A DNA stretch of 64,000 nt from Thalassospira sp. TSL5-1 (GCF_001907695.1 NZ_KV880637.1:1054001-1118000), one strand, 5' to 3'. Positions 1-9,727 are shown, numbered from the stretch's first letter. Notes: generated from the letters alone by a model not told the origin. Translations and numbers: made by a program.

Positions 1-488
1 GGGGTGCGAATGCAGCCCTTGGTCGAGGCAAAGCCACCGGCCAGCCAGCCGTGCGCCACAGTGACAACACCGCTGTCATTCAGGATCTTTTCCAGGCGAT
101 CCATGAATTCGGATTTGTTCATCCGGTTGGCGTGATCATGGTTTTTGATCAGGGCGGGCATCAGGGTCAGGTTGAATTCGGGGTGGCGGCCACCGGCATA
201 AGCCAGCGGATAAACAATCATGTCAAGCTGGCCGCGTTCCATTGGCGTCCACTGCTCTTTGGCCTTGAACAGCGAACCGGACGGGAAAATCTGGATATCC
301 AGATCCACATTGGCAGCCTTGACCTCTTTGGCAATGATTTCCGCCACCTTGTGGCGGACATCGCTGGTGGACCATTGATGGGACAGTTTAAGGGTGGTGG
401 CTGAGGCAATATTGGACATGCCAAAGGCGGTTGCCGCCATTGCAAGGGCTGCGACCGATGCCTTGAGAGACGAGCTAAAAATCTTCAT
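1..488 (-). CDS. TRAP transporter solute-binding protein (DctP family), 3' end cut by window
   Basis: This is the N-terminal 162 residues of a periplasmic TRAP solute receptor; the rest lies outside the window. A Sec signal peptide ends near residue 30 (AxA before TTLKLSHQW), and the mature start is typical of DctP receptors. The start at 488 was preferred over the ATG three bases upstream because GGGAGG then sits five bases away. It is divergent from a GntR/FCD regulator, and the 315-bp gap holds two palindromic operator candidates, so that regulator probably controls this transporter. The substrate cannot be read from the sequence. The membrane subunits, if clustered, would lie to the left of the window. 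Confidence 0.85.
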   Translation of the reverse strand, partial: MKIFSSSLKASVAALAMAATAFGMSNIASATTLKLSHQWSTSDVRHKVAEIIAKEVKAANVDLDIQIFPSGSLFKAKEQWTPMERGQLDMIVYPLAYAGGRHPEFNLTLMPALIKNHDHANRMNKSEFMDRLEKILNDSGVVTVAHGWLAGGFASTKGCIRT

Positions 489-611
489 CATTTCCTCCCG
501 GATGAAGCTGCGTTTTAAATAATCGCATATGCGCGTTATGCGCTTTTTATTGTGGCTTTGTTCGCCATATGAGAAAGCGTTGCAGATTCCTGGCATGCTG
601 TCTATTGATTT

Positions 612-621
612 TTGTATACCA
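612..621. promoter_or_regulatory. Candidate GntR/FCD operator, distal copy
   Basis: TTGTATACCA is one base away from the perfect palindrome at 767-776 and fits the TNGT...ACNA pattern of FadR/FCD-type GntR operators. It lies about 125 bp upstream of the TRAP receptor start. Binding by the adjacent regulator is inferred. Confidence 0.5.
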
Positions 622-766
622 GATGGGCCTTTTGCAATGCCACATAGGAAAGAGGGGCTGAAACGCTGTTAATGGCGGTTTTATGCGCTTTTATATTTCG
701 CAATGCAGCGCGGATAGGAGAATTTTTGGGATGGAATTTCTTTGAAACACACCGAAAGATGTGTTC

Positions 767-776
767 TGGTATACCA
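767..776. promoter_or_regulatory. Candidate GntR/FCD operator, perfect palindrome
   Basis: TGGTATACCA is a perfect 10-bp palindrome 27 bp upstream of the GntR start codon, well placed for autorepression. Its near-copy at 612-621 lies on the side of the divergent transporter gene. Confidence 0.55.
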
Positions 777-803
777 CGCTTGAGCTTTTATGGAGGGTGC
801 CGT

Positions 804-1481
804 ATGGCGCGGAATGGTAAACTGGCGGAAGAACTGGTTCAGGCGCTGGAACGCGATATTGTAACGGGTGTGCTTCAACCCGGTGACCGCCTTGATGAAC
901 GCAGCCTGAGCGAGAGGTTCAATGTTTCGCGAACCCCGGTGCGCGAGGCATTGCAGTCTTTGGCGCGCAGCGGGCTGGTTGCGACCCTGCCACGTCGCGG
1001 TACTGTGGTGGCCTCGATTACCATTGCCGAACTGATTGAAATGTTCGAGGTCATGGCCGAGCTTGAGGCCATGTGTGCCCGCCTGGCCGCACGGCGCATG
1101 GCAAAGGCTGATATTGACAGGCTTTATGAACTGTCGGCCGAATGTGATGCCCTGCGCGGGCAGGTGGATGCCGATGCCTATTATGCCGCCAATGTACGCT
1201 TTCACGAGGCGATTTATGCCGGCTGTCGTAATTCCTATCTGGAAAAACAGACAAAAACCGTGCGCAACCGGCTTTCGCCCTATCGCCGGTTGCAGCTTCA
1301 TCGTCCGGGCCGGGTGGAAAAATCCAATAATGAACATGCCGAAATTCTTGATGCCATCGCCAGCGGCAAGGCGGATATCGCGGCCGATTTGATGCGCACC
1401 CATCTTGCCGTACAGGGTGAAGCCCTGAATGATTTGCTGGCGATGGTGCCGCGTGCCTTTTTAGAGCCGTTGGCAAGTTAA
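804..1481 (+). CDS. GntR family transcriptional regulator, FCD subfamily
   Basis: A 225-residue DNA-binding regulator of the FadR/FCD class. The N-terminal winged helix (about residues 8-75) contains the typical RLDERSLSERFNVSRTPVREAL segment pattern, and the FCD ligand domain follows (about 80-215) with the conserved RFHEAIYAG region. FCD domains usually bind a carboxylic-acid ligand or metal. The start at 804 is supported by GGAGGG at 792-797, whereas a longer in-frame reading from 672 would cover the operator. It is divergent from the TRAP receptor gene, so control of uptake of that transporter's substrate is likely. The effector is unknown. Confidence 0.9.
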   Translation: MARNGKLAEELVQALERDIVTGVLQPGDRLDERSLSERFNVSRTPVREALQSLARSGLVATLPRRGTVVASITIAELIEMFEVMAELEAMCARLAARRMAKADIDRLYELSAECDALRGQVDADAYYAANVRFHEAIYAGCRNSYLEKQTKTVRNRLSPYRRLQLHRPGRVEKSNNEHAEILDAIASGKADIAADLMRTHLAVQGEALNDLLAMVPRAFLEPLAS

Positions 1482-1539
1482 CGCACGATCCCCCGAAAAC
1501 CGGGCGTGATTTTTCTGCCGGGGTGGGGTACAAACCGGC

Positions 1540-2292
1540 ATGGCAAAAAAACAACGTTTGGATCAGATGCTTGTCGACCGGGGCATGGTCGAAAGCCTTG
1601 CAAAAGCCCAGGCTCATATCATGGCCGGGGATGTGTTTACCCGCGAGCAGCGCCTCGACAAACCCGGCATGCAGGTGCGCGACGACATATCGCTCACCCT
1701 GCGCGGGCAGCCCCACCCTTGGGTCTCGCGCGGCGGGCTGAAGCTGGAAAAGGGACTGACGGAATTTGACATCGATGTCACCGGTTTTACCAGCATTGAT
1801 GTTGGCTGCTCCACGGGTGGTTTTACCGATGTATTGCTGCAAAAGGGGGCAGCAAAGGTTTATGCCATTGATGTCGGGCAGGGCCAGCTTGACTGGAAGC
1901 TGCGCAATGATGAGCGTGTGGTGGTGATGGAAAAAACCAATGCCCGCCATGTCACGGCAGAAATGATTGCCGATCCTGTTGATATTGTTGTGTGTGATGC
2001 CAGCTTTATTGGTCTGCGCACGGTTTTGCCCGCCAGCATGGAACGGGTAAAGCCCGGCGGTTATCTGGTCGCGCTGATCAAACCGCAATTCGAGGTCGGC
2101 AAGGAACGGGTGGGCAAAAAGGGTGTCGTGCGTGAACCCGAACTGCACCAGGAAGTATGTGATACGATTTCCGACTGGCTGGCAAATTTGCCCGGTTGGC
2201 GCGTTCTGGGCCTTGCCACCAGCCCGATCACCGGCCCGGAAGGCAATGTCGAATTTCTGATTGGCGGGCGCAAGGATGGCACAGTTGCCTGA
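1540..2292 (+). CDS. tlyA: TlyA family rRNA (cytidine-2'-O)-methyltransferase
   Basis: A 250-residue protein with an N-terminal S4 RNA-binding domain (about 5-60) and an FtsJ-type SAM-dependent methyltransferase domain (about 80-245). Motif I, DVGCSTGGFTD, is at residues 87-97, followed by the characteristic EKTNAR segment near 131-136. Family members methylate ribose 2'-OH groups of cytidines in rRNA; bacterial TlyA proteins have also been called hemolysins historically. Length and domain order are normal. The downstream DCC-family gene begins 58 bp after the stop, so the two may be cotranscribed. Confidence 0.93.
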   Translation: MAKKQRLDQMLVDRGMVESLAKAQAHIMAGDVFTREQRLDKPGMQVRDDISLTLRGQPHPWVSRGGLKLEKGLTEFDIDVTGFTSIDVGCSTGGFTDVLLQKGAAKVYAIDVGQGQLDWKLRNDERVVVMEKTNARHVTAEMIADPVDIVVCDASFIGLRTVLPASMERVKPGGYLVALIKPQFEVGKERVGKKGVVREPELHQEVCDTISDWLANLPGWRVLGLATSPITGPEGNVEFLIGGRKDGTVA

Positions 2293-2349
2293 CGGCTTTT
2301 GATCAGGCAGCCTGCCAGCGTCCCGGATGATGATGTGCAAGGATGTGTC

Positions 2350-2814
2350 ATGCAGGCTGTCAGGTCACAGGCTCCATATGGGTATCGGTCGGACCCGTCT
2401 ATTCCACCGTTTGATGATGCCGGGCCAATCACGGTGATGGATGGCGAATGTGCACTGTGCTCCGTTGGTGCACGGATGATTGCGCGTTTTGACAAAGCCG
2501 GTGAATTTCGCATTTGCCGCAGTCAAAGCCCCCTTGGCCGGGCACTTCTTTCCCATTACGGCATGTCTGCCGACGATCCTGAAAGCTGGCTTTTGATTAT
2601 GGATGGCCAGGCCTATGGCTCCCTTGAGGCCATTATTCGGGCGGGTCGGCGCATTGGTGGCCCTGGCCTGTGTTTGCAGCCCCTGCGCCTGTTGCCGCGC
2701 CCGGTTCAGGACTGGCTTTATCGCATTATTGCCCGTAACCGTTATCGTTTGTTTGGCCGGAAGGATATGTGTGGCATTCCCGATCCGGAACTTCGGGCAA
2801 GGTTGATGGAATGA
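2350..2814 (+). CDS. DCC family (DUF393) thiol-disulfide oxidoreductase-like protein
   Basis: A 154-residue protein with the family signature DGECALC at residues 31-37, giving a CxxC pair at C34 and C37, and the typical C-terminal YRLFGRKDMCGIPD segment. DUF393 proteins are predicted thioredoxin-fold redox proteins; the substrate is unknown. The ATG at 2350 follows AAGGA at 2338-2342 and is preferred over an upstream TTG at 2299. Its stop codon overlaps the next start in an ATGA arrangement (2811-2814), so this gene and the DUF4166 gene are very likely translationally coupled. Confidence 0.85.
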   Translation: MQAVRSQAPYGYRSDPSIPPFDDAGPITVMDGECALCSVGARMIARFDKAGEFRICRSQSPLGRALLSHYGMSADDPESWLLIMDGQAYGSLEAIIRAGRRIGGPGLCLQPLRLLPRPVQDWLYRIIARNRYRLFGRKDMCGIPDPELRARLME

Positions 2815-4469
2815 AAATCGTCATTCTTGGCGGCTATGGTGTTTTTGGCTCGCGTCTGGCCGAACTTTTGCTGCGCGATGGGCATGATGTGGTTGTTGCC
2901 GGGCGTCATCGGGCCAAAGCCAAGGCATGTGCGAATGATCTTGGTTGTGCTGCTTTGGAAGTCGATCTGCATGCTTGCCCGGAACGCATATTTTCCGTTG
3001 CGCCGGATATGGTGGTGGATGCTGCCGGACCCTTTCATACCTATCGCGATGATCCTTATAAAATCGCGCGGATGTGCCTTGATCATGGTGCGGATTATCT
3101 TGATCTGTCCGACGATGCGGCCTTTACCACTGGCATAACCGTGCTGAATGGTCCGGCACGCCAGAATAACAGATGCCTGCTCTCAGGGGTGTCTACCGTG
3201 CCGGGTATATCGTCCGCTATCGCATCTGATTTGTGTGACGGGCTTGATGCGGTTTTGTTGATTGAAAGCGCGATTTTACCGGGAAATCGCGCGCCGCGCG
3301 GCATGTCGGTGATCACTGGCATTGTTGGCCAATTGGGCACGGTTTCGCGTGTCTGGCGTGGCGGTGTCTGGTGCGATCAGGCGTGCTGGAGTGACGCCCG
3401 AAACTTGCGTCTTGCCCCGGACATAAAACGTACGGCGCGGTTTATCGAGGTGCCTGATATTCGCCTTTTCCCGGGCTTCTTTAACGCAAGGTCGGTGATG
3501 TTTCGTGCCGGGATGGAATTGGGCATTTTGAACGCGGCGATGTCTTGGGTTGGGAAACTGCGCCGTCGCTGGATGTTCGATGTAACGCCTTTTCGTGTCG
3601 GTATCATCCGCAAGATGGCGGATATGCTCCGGCCCTTTGGCACGGACCGTGGGGGCATGGAGGTTGTTGTTATTGGCACCAAGGACGGTGAAACGGTCCG
3701 GCGGTGCTGGCGTTTGATTGCAGAAGCTGGTGATGGCCCGTATATCCCGGCCATCGCCGCGCGTGCGGTGATTCGCAACCGTGTTTTGGGTCAGGTGGCG
3801 GCAGGTGCGCGCCCCTGTCTTGCGGAAACCAGCCGCCCTCAGACCGAACAGGCGATGACGGACCTGTCTGTATCCTTTCAGATGGACGAAAATCCCGTGC
3901 GCCCTCTTTTTCAATCTGTGCTGCGGGACCGATGGTTTCTTTTGCCGTCTGAAATTCGGGCGTTGCATTCGGTCCATGATGTGGAAAGTTTTTCGGGGCA
4001 GGCCGAAGTCATCCGGGGGCGTTCCCTGATTGCGCGCGCGATTGCCTGGTTTTTTGGTTTTCCACCGGCCAGTCAGAAATGTGCGGTGAGCGTCACAAAA
4101 ACCCGTATCGAAACAGGCGAGATCTGGCAGCGCAATTTTGGCGGGAGAATTTTCCGGTCACGTTGCTGTAGCGCTGCGACACCCTATCGCTTTTGCGAGG
4201 GTTTTGGGGTGTTTAATTATGAAATGGATGTGGATGCGACTAATGCGGGTATTCAATTGCCGGTGCGTCGCGGATGGTTCATGGGGGTTCCGTTGCCACG
4301 TTTTTTGCTGCCCAAAAGCGACAGCCGTGAATATGTGCAAAATGGCATTTTCCATTTCGATGTAAAGTTAAGCGCGCCGTTGGGAATTGGTTTGATTGTG
4401 CGATATCGCGGGTCTTTGCATCCTGATGGCAAGGGGCATTCGCCTGGGCATGGCGGTGTCGAAAGTTGA
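2811..4469 (+). CDS. Saccharopine dehydrogenase-like NAD(P)-binding protein with DUF4166 domain
   Basis: A 552-residue two-part protein. The N-terminus is a Rossmann fold (GGYGVFGSRL, residues 6-15) related to saccharopine dehydrogenase-like reductases and extends to about residue 330. The C-terminal ~200 residues look like DUF4166, a domain often fused to such folds. The reaction is unknown. It starts within the stop codon of the DCC-family gene. Some stretches (for example around residues 440-470) are rich in rare-looking residues and codons but the frame is open throughout. The long hairpin at 4497-4535 ends the transcript. Confidence 0.8.
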   Translation: MKIVILGGYGVFGSRLAELLLRDGHDVVVAGRHRAKAKACANDLGCAALEVDLHACPERIFSVAPDMVVDAAGPFHTYRDDPYKIARMCLDHGADYLDLSDDAAFTTGITVLNGPARQNNRCLLSGVSTVPGISSAIASDLCDGLDAVLLIESAILPGNRAPRGMSVITGIVGQLGTVSRVWRGGVWCDQACWSDARNLRLAPDIKRTARFIEVPDIRLFPGFFNARSVMFRAGMELGILNAAMSWVGKLRRRWMFDVTPFRVGIIRKMADMLRPFGTDRGGMEVVVIGTKDGETVRRCWRLIAEAGDGPYIPAIAARAVIRNRVLGQVAAGARPCLAETSRPQTEQAMTDLSVSFQMDENPVRPLFQSVLRDRWFLLPSEIRALHSVHDVESFSGQAEVIRGRSLIARAIAWFFGFPPASQKCAVSVTKTRIETGEIWQRNFGGRIFRSRCCSAATPYRFCEGFGVFNYEMDVDATNAGIQLPVRRGWFMGVPLPRFLLPKSDSREYVQNGIFHFDVKLSAPLGIGLIVRYRGSLHPDGKGHSPGHGGVES

Positions 4470-4496
4470 ATATTGTGTCGTTCTGGGGACAGACAA

Positions 4497-4535
4497 AAAC
4501 AGGCCTTCAAGCTGATAGCGCGTGAAGGCCTGTTT
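4497..4535. terminator. Bidirectional hairpin terminator
   Basis: A perfect 13-bp inverted repeat (arms 4497-4509 and 4523-4535, core AGGCCTTCA / TGAAGGCCT) with A and T runs on either side lies between two convergent genes. Confidence 0.85.
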
Positions 4536-4575
4536 CGGGTTTTGTGGGGGCGGGTTCGTTTATAGGTCTATTGCC

Positions 4576-7500
4576 TTACCATTCAAAACGGCCACCCAGA
4601 ATAAAGCTGTGTTCGGTTTGTTTGGCCCCAAAAGACGGATTGTAGCTGGCAAAAGCCTGAAAGGAATCGCCAAATTTCAGGGCGGAGCCGATTTTGGCGG
4701 TTAACATGTTGCGGTCCTTTGGGGTGCCATTGACGACAAAATCACTGCCGCCTGCGGTGAAGTGCAGGGTGCTGCTGTTGTCGGTTGACCCGATATGATG
4801 TTTCAGGGCCAGCCCCAACTGGGGCAGCAGTTTTTTATTGTTACCCACATCATATTCGGTCGAAAAACGCACACCGATGCTTGATGTCCCGACAAGGTTG
4901 GTATCGTCGTCACGTGCCAGATTGGCCCCCGGAGCGCCGGTTTCGGCAAAGTCGCCCAAATATTGTTGCAGGACCGAGGCGGAGACATAGGGCTCGAACC
5001 ACATGGTTTGTTCAACCTGAAAGGTTCGGGCCAGCTCTGCATCGGCCGACAGGCTTTGGTCGGTGTAGCTGGCTGTTGCGCTCTGGTCAAAGCCCCCAAT
5101 TTTCAGGTCGCGTCGGCTGTCAGAGGCAACACGGCTCCAGGCAAGCTGGGCGCTGGCCCGCCAGTCATTTTTGCGGTATTCGCCATACATGCCAGCGGTA
5201 AAGGTATCGGTGTCAATCTTTGATCGGATTGCGCTCTGTTCGCTATTGCCATTGATATAACCAAAGAAGGCACCCAGTGTAATGTCGGGTGTTATGGCCC
5301 TGTCGTAACCCCCAATGATGCCCAGCCAGTCATAACCGGTTTTGACCGATTCCCCGTCGGCATCAATGATGCCCCGGCCGCCCACCGTTTGTGACCAAAG
5401 GCCGTTGGGGGCTTTGTCAGAGGATGACGTTGTGGATGTATTGGACCAGCCCAGCGATGCACTGAGCGGTTGGGTTACATCAATCATGCCCTGGGGCTGG
5501 GCAAAGCCGGCCATTTCGGCGGCCGAAAAGGCCAGCCCGGCCTGGCTGCCGGAATTTGTTGATGTGCGCAGGGTGGTCAAACGGGTCCCTACCTGCTGGC
5601 TGACCTGCTGGTTCAGATTGATGCTGGCCTGCTGGGTGATGGGGTAAATGTTGCCGGTGAGCTGGGTATAAGCCTCTTTCACCCCGGCTTCCGACAGAGA
5701 AAGAATGTTGTTCAGCAGGTTGTCTGCTCCCTCGAGACCGCTCAGAACCGACGCGACTGCTTTCTGGTTGGGGGTTGAAGCAACATCAGCATAACCGGTC
5801 GTATTGCGCTTGAGCTTCAGCGAGACATCGTTGCCGGTTCCCGCGGTGTAGGTGACGGTCGCATCGTAAAAAGCGAGATCGTCTGTTACCGAGGCAAAAG
5901 TACCGGTAATTGCGGATGCGCCCTGATTATCAATGATGATTTGGGAATAGTCGTTTTGCGCGAAGTTGCCCTGCAAGCCCACAATGGAAAGGGTTGCTCC
6001 ACCGAGAGCGACGGTGCCGTTATTCTGAACCACCACCTTGTCCATGTTGCCAGTGTCATTCACCTCGATCTTGAGGGTTGAACCACTGTTCAGAGTGTAA
6101 TTGCCATTTATCGTCTGGGTGCCGATACTATTGTTGCCCGGCGCATGAATAGCACCGGACAAGACCGAAAGGGCACCGAGCGTCCCGGTACCGCCGAATG
6201 AACCCTGGTTAACCGTGGTGTTGCCGGAATAGGTGTTGTTTCCGGTCAGGAACAACTGTCCGGTTCCTGTTTTGGTCAAAGAACCCGTGCCCGAAACAAT
6301 GCCGGAAAGGGTTAGCGCGGTATCGCCAGCGGTGTTGATCGTGCTGTTTTTGTTCGCATTCAGAGTGACATCTTGCGCCCTTGTAAAGGAGCCGGTACTT
6401 GCAAGCGTGCCACCATCCAGAACAAGGCTTCCAGCGCCAAGGTTTGCCGCTGATGCCACCGAGAGCGTGCCACCCGAAAGGGTTGTCGAGCCGGTAAAAT
6501 TGTTATTGTTTCCTGAGAGGGTTGTATCACCGGCAAGAATCTTGATGGCCCCGGCACCGGAAATGTTGGAGGTAAAGTCGTAATTTTCTGTCGTATGCTT
6601 GAATACAAGCGAGCCTGTACCATTGCCAAAGATGACATTGCTTGCATCAACAATACCTGCTGAGGCGGCTGGGTCGCTTCCCTCTGCGGCACCAATATTT
6701 AGAACTCCGGACGAGCCTGTATCATAACCGATATATACGCCGCGCGTTGAATCGCTGACAGTAAGCTTGCCGCCGTTCGACAGTGTGGCTTGGCCCGATC
6801 CTTTGTAGCCGATCATGGTATAGATAGTTGACGTTGCACTTGAGTCTGCCCCGTCAATAATAAGGGTACCAGCGGAGCCTTCGACGAAGCCGGCAATGAT
6901 TTTTTGTGCGTCCGCTATTTTGCCGCCATTGGTTACAGAAGTGATGCCATCGCTACCGTAGGTGCCGATACTCAGATAATAGTCAGTGCCGAATGCGGTG
7001 CCGTCATTGGTCATTTTTAATGTCGAGCCGGAACCGGAAATGTTTAGTCTCCCGCTTGATCCGACAGCAGAGCCAACCTCAACTCGAAGGCCTGCTTCAA
7101 AGACGGCACCGTCTGAAATATCAAGCGTGCCGTCACCCTTCGAGCCAACATATAGGGCTCCATCCGCCAAATCGACAAGTGTTCCGCTACCCGAGACGCT
7201 GATTTTCCCTGTTGTATTTTTATCTTGGGCAATGGTGATGCCTGTGGTGATGTTTGCTGTTGCCGCTTCCTTGATATACAGCTCACCATTTCCACCTTGC
7301 ACGCCGATTGTAATGCCACCATCAGTCGTTATTTGGCTACCCGATCCTGATGCCGTTACCACGCCGGTTTTCCCCGGTGTCGGCATACCGATAGCTAAAG
7401 TGTTCTTGCTGTGAAAATGAGCGCCGTCGAGAACCTCCAGCGAGCCGTTGTCAATCCGTGCCGTCAGGCTGGTATTGAGCTTGGTTCCTTGACCCTTCAA

Positions 7501-9288
7501 GATGAGGTTGCCTTTAATTGATGTTGGGGCATCAACGCTCGGGTCAAAGGTACCGATAACCATGCTGGTGATATTTAAAATGCTTCCGTTCTGAGCAGTG
7601 AGCGAAGGGCTTTCCTGTCCTTCGCCGCCAACGAAAAGTCCGGCGGCGGTTGTGGTGTTGTTATCGAAGGTCAGGCCGCCATTGCCCACCTTGATATAGT
7701 TATATGTCTGATCCTGACTCAGCGTCAGGTTTCCCGCCCCTGTTTTTTCCAAATTAACAGGGTCTACCGTATTGGTGATAGTGCCCGAAAGGGCTGCGTT
7801 CCCGCTTAGGACTTCGACGGACAAGGTTGCATTTGCGAGGTCAATTGCATTGCTGATATTTGCGCCATCCGCCAGGCCCAGTGTGCCGCCGCTGACCGTC
7901 AGTTTCGATGTGCCAATGGCGCTGCTTGTGCCCAGTGTCAGGGTGCCGCCCTCAAGTGAGACATTGCCACTAAATCCGCTGCTGTTGGCGGTCAGTCGGG
8001 TTTTGCCCGCAATATTGCGAACTGTGCCTTTGCCATCTTCTTTCGACACCATTGCGTTTGCAAATTCATAATCCGTTTCGGTGTGATTGAAGATGATGGT
8101 GCTGGTGCCGCCATAAAATTCGACGCCGTTGGTGGCCGTAACCGTGCCTGCAGCAACGGCGGTACTGGCGGCATCGGCACCAATATTCAGGGTGCCGTTT
8201 GCATCTGCGGTAAAGCCCATCCGCAAGACATCGGCCATAGAGAATGTTGCACCGTTTTGAACCGTGATGGTGCCGGTACCGTCTACGCCGATATAGCCCT
8301 TGCCAGAAAAGGTGTCCGATATGGACGACAGTTTAGTGTCGCTTCCGGTCACAAGAATGCTGCCGGTAGAACCAAGATCATTGCCGACCCCGACGGTGGA
8401 TGCCCAAACCTGCGCACCGCCCGAAATGGTCAGTTCGCCGGTGTTATTGCTGGGACCATTACCGCTGCCGCCAACATACAGGGCCAAATGGGCGTTCCAG
8501 GTGGTGTTTTCCCCGGTAACGGTCATGGACGCCTTGTTTTCATCTCCAACGCCATGACCATTGACATAACCGGCATCTGATTCCAGCGTGACACCATCCG
8601 AGATTGTGGCTGTCCCGGATTCAACGCTGAAATAGCCGTCCGCACTTTCAAAGCTTGCCGGTGTACCGCTATGTGCTGTGCCGATTTTGATATTGGTGCC
8701 ATTGCCCGAGGCGGTAAAGGTGGCACTGTTCAGGTAAATACCGCCAGATACTGTTTCAAGTTCAGCACCATTTTTGACCTCGAAGGTGCCTTTTTTGAAG
8801 CCGATGTGTGATTCTGATTTCAGTTTTGAGCCGCTATCGGTGATGGAAATCGACCCTGTTCCCGCATCTGGAGAGGTTTTGACATGATAGGCCGAAACCT
8901 TACCGCCACTGGAAATATTCACCTTTCCCTCGCCCAGATAGCCGATGAGAAGGGCTGTGCCATTGTCATTCCAGACGGCATTGGGGCCAGTCACATTGAC
9001 AATCGAGTTGGCCCCCGTATCGATGCCGACAAATGTTTCTTTTGCCGTCGACCCTTCACGTGTGCCGCTGTTCAGAATGGCGCCCGTGCCGATATTCAGA
9101 ACAGTGTTGCCAGAGGTTGGTGCAACGCCAAGCCTGAGCTGTTCATAGGTTTCCGTGCCTGAAACAGTATGGCTGCCGGTGCTTAAGAACAAATTTTCGG
9201 CCAGGGCCGGTCCGTGCAGACACAGGATATCTGTTGCCACAGTGGCCAGTAAAATGAGTGTCGTTTTCCTGCTTGATGAACTGAGCAT
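4576..9288 (-). CDS. Autotransporter (type Va) with large beta-helical passenger
   Basis: A 1570-residue secreted surface protein. The signal peptide ends after about residue 30 (GPALA). The passenger (about 31-1290) is Gly/Ser/Thr/Asn-rich with many short repeats of the GTLNISDGG and GSGSTL type, as in right-handed beta-helices. A passenger-associated transport repeat (LTKTGTGQLFLTGNNTYSG) is near 1000-1026. The C-terminal ~275 residues from NGLWSQTVGG (about 1295) form the translocator beta-barrel, ending in the expected aromatic residue (GGRFEW). Two ~95-residue blocks (about 360-460 and 858-953) are clear paralogues, indicating internal duplication. The ligand or activity is unknown; adhesion or biofilm is a common family role. 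It is monocistronic. Confidence 0.92.
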   Translation of the reverse strand: MLSSSSRKTTLILLATVATDILCLHGPALAENLFLSTGSHTVSGTETYEQLRLGVAPTSGNTVLNIGTGAILNSGTREGSTAKETFVGIDTGANSIVNVTGPNAVWNDNGTALLIGYLGEGKVNISSGGKVSAYHVKTSPDAGTGSISITDSGSKLKSESHIGFKKGTFEVKNGAELETVSGGIYLNSATFTASGNGTNIKIGTAHSGTPASFESADGYFSVESGTATISDGVTLESDAGYVNGHGVGDENKASMTVTGENTTWNAHLALYVGGSGNGPSNNTGELTISGGAQVWASTVGVGNDLGSTGSILVTGSDTKLSSISDTFSGKGYIGVDGTGTITVQNGATFSMADVLRMGFTADANGTLNIGADAASTAVAAGTVTATNGVEFYGGTSTIIFNHTETDYEFANAMVSKEDGKGTVRNIAGKTRLTANSSGFSGNVSLEGGTLTLGTSSAIGTSKLTVSGGTLGLADGANISNAIDLANATLSVEVLSGNAALSGTITNTVDPVNLEKTGAGNLTLSQDQTYNYIKVGNGGLTFDNNTTTAAGLFVGGEGQESPSLTAQNGSILNITSMVIGTFDPSVDAPTSIKGNLILKGQGTKLNTSLTARIDNGSLEVLDGAHFHSKNTLAIGMPTPGKTGVVTASGSGSQITTDGGITIGVQGGNGELYIKEAATANITTGITIAQDKNTTGKISVSGSGTLVDLADGALYVGSKGDGTLDISDGAVFEAGLRVEVGSAVGSSGRLNISGSGSTLKMTNDGTAFGTDYYLSIGTYGSDGITSVTNGGKIADAQKIIAGFVEGSAGTLIIDGADSSATSTIYTMIGYKGSGQATLSNGGKLTVSDSTRGVYIGYDTGSSGVLNIGAAEGSDPAASAGIVDASNVIFGNGTGSLVFKHTTENYDFTSNISGAGAIKILAGDTTLSGNNNNFTGSTTLSGGTLSVASAANLGAGSLVLDGGTLASTGSFTRAQDVTLNANKNSTINTAGDTALTLSGIVSGTGSLTKTGTGQLFLTGNNTYSGNTTVNQGSFGGTGTLGALSVLSGAIHAPGNNSIGTQTINGNYTLNSGSTLKIEVNDTGNMDKVVVQNNGTVALGGATLSIVGLQGNFAQNDYSQIIIDNQGASAITGTFASVTDDLAFYDATVTYTAGTGNDVSLKLKRNTTGYADVASTPNQKAVASVLSGLEGADNLLNNILSLSEAGVKEAYTQLTGNIYPITQQASINLNQQVSQQVGTRLTTLRTSTNSGSQAGLAFSAAEMAGFAQPQGMIDVTQPLSASLGWSNTSTTSSSDKAPNGLWSQTVGGRGIIDADGESVKTGYDWLGIIGGYDRAITPDITLGAFFGYINGNSEQSAIRSKIDTDTFTAGMYGEYRKNDWRASAQLAWSRVASDSRRDLKIGGFDQSATASYTDQSLSADAELARTFQVEQTMWFEPYVSASVLQQYLGDFAETGAPGANLARDDDTNLVGTSSIGVRFSTEYDVGNNKKLLPQLGLALKHHIGSTDNSSTLHFTAGGSDFVVNGTPKDRNMLTAKIGSALKFGDSFQAFASYNPSFGAKQTEHSFILGGRFEW

Positions 9289-9727
9289 GCTTTCCCCCCT
9301 TTAAGTCATGATCATCGCTTTGTCATAGGGTCTATCTGTATTTTAAGAGTTCCCTGAATGGAGCCCGATCTGACAACGCTGATATTTGGCGTGATTTCAT
9401 GGTCGAATTAACAAATATGAAATGTATAATTTTGTGCTGTTACAAAGGATGCACACAACCAAACCGCCAAATTTGAAGCCATGAGAGCATGGTCAGGATT
9501 TGGCAGGCAAAAGCGATGTGGCAGGAGCAAGGCACGTCTATTCCATATTGAGTATGTAAAAACGGGACCCTATCCATTTATTACATGTTTCTACTATAGT
9601 GGTATTTGCCTGAGGGGAAAAGTGACATTTAAATTCACTTAAGGGTAGGTTTTCAACTAAAGGTATTGAAGTTTTTGGTCTTATTTGATTGCTGTGGAAA
9701 AGTGAGTGCCTCTACTTTTAAATAATT
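9289..9727. other. AT-rich intergenic region upstream of the autotransporter
   Basis: No credible gene was seen. The stretch is AT-rich compared with the core genes and must hold the autotransporter promoter on its left. It also marks the left edge of the accessory island. Confidence 0.5.

Noticed and set aside
672-803. The 44-codon N-terminal extension of the GntR frame.
   Set aside because: It spans the operator palindrome, whereas the start at 804 has a clear ribosome site and matches family length.
4600-9200. Many short repeats, considered as a CRISPR-like or non-coding repeat array.
   Set aside because: They are in frame within the passenger of an autotransporter and irregular in length.
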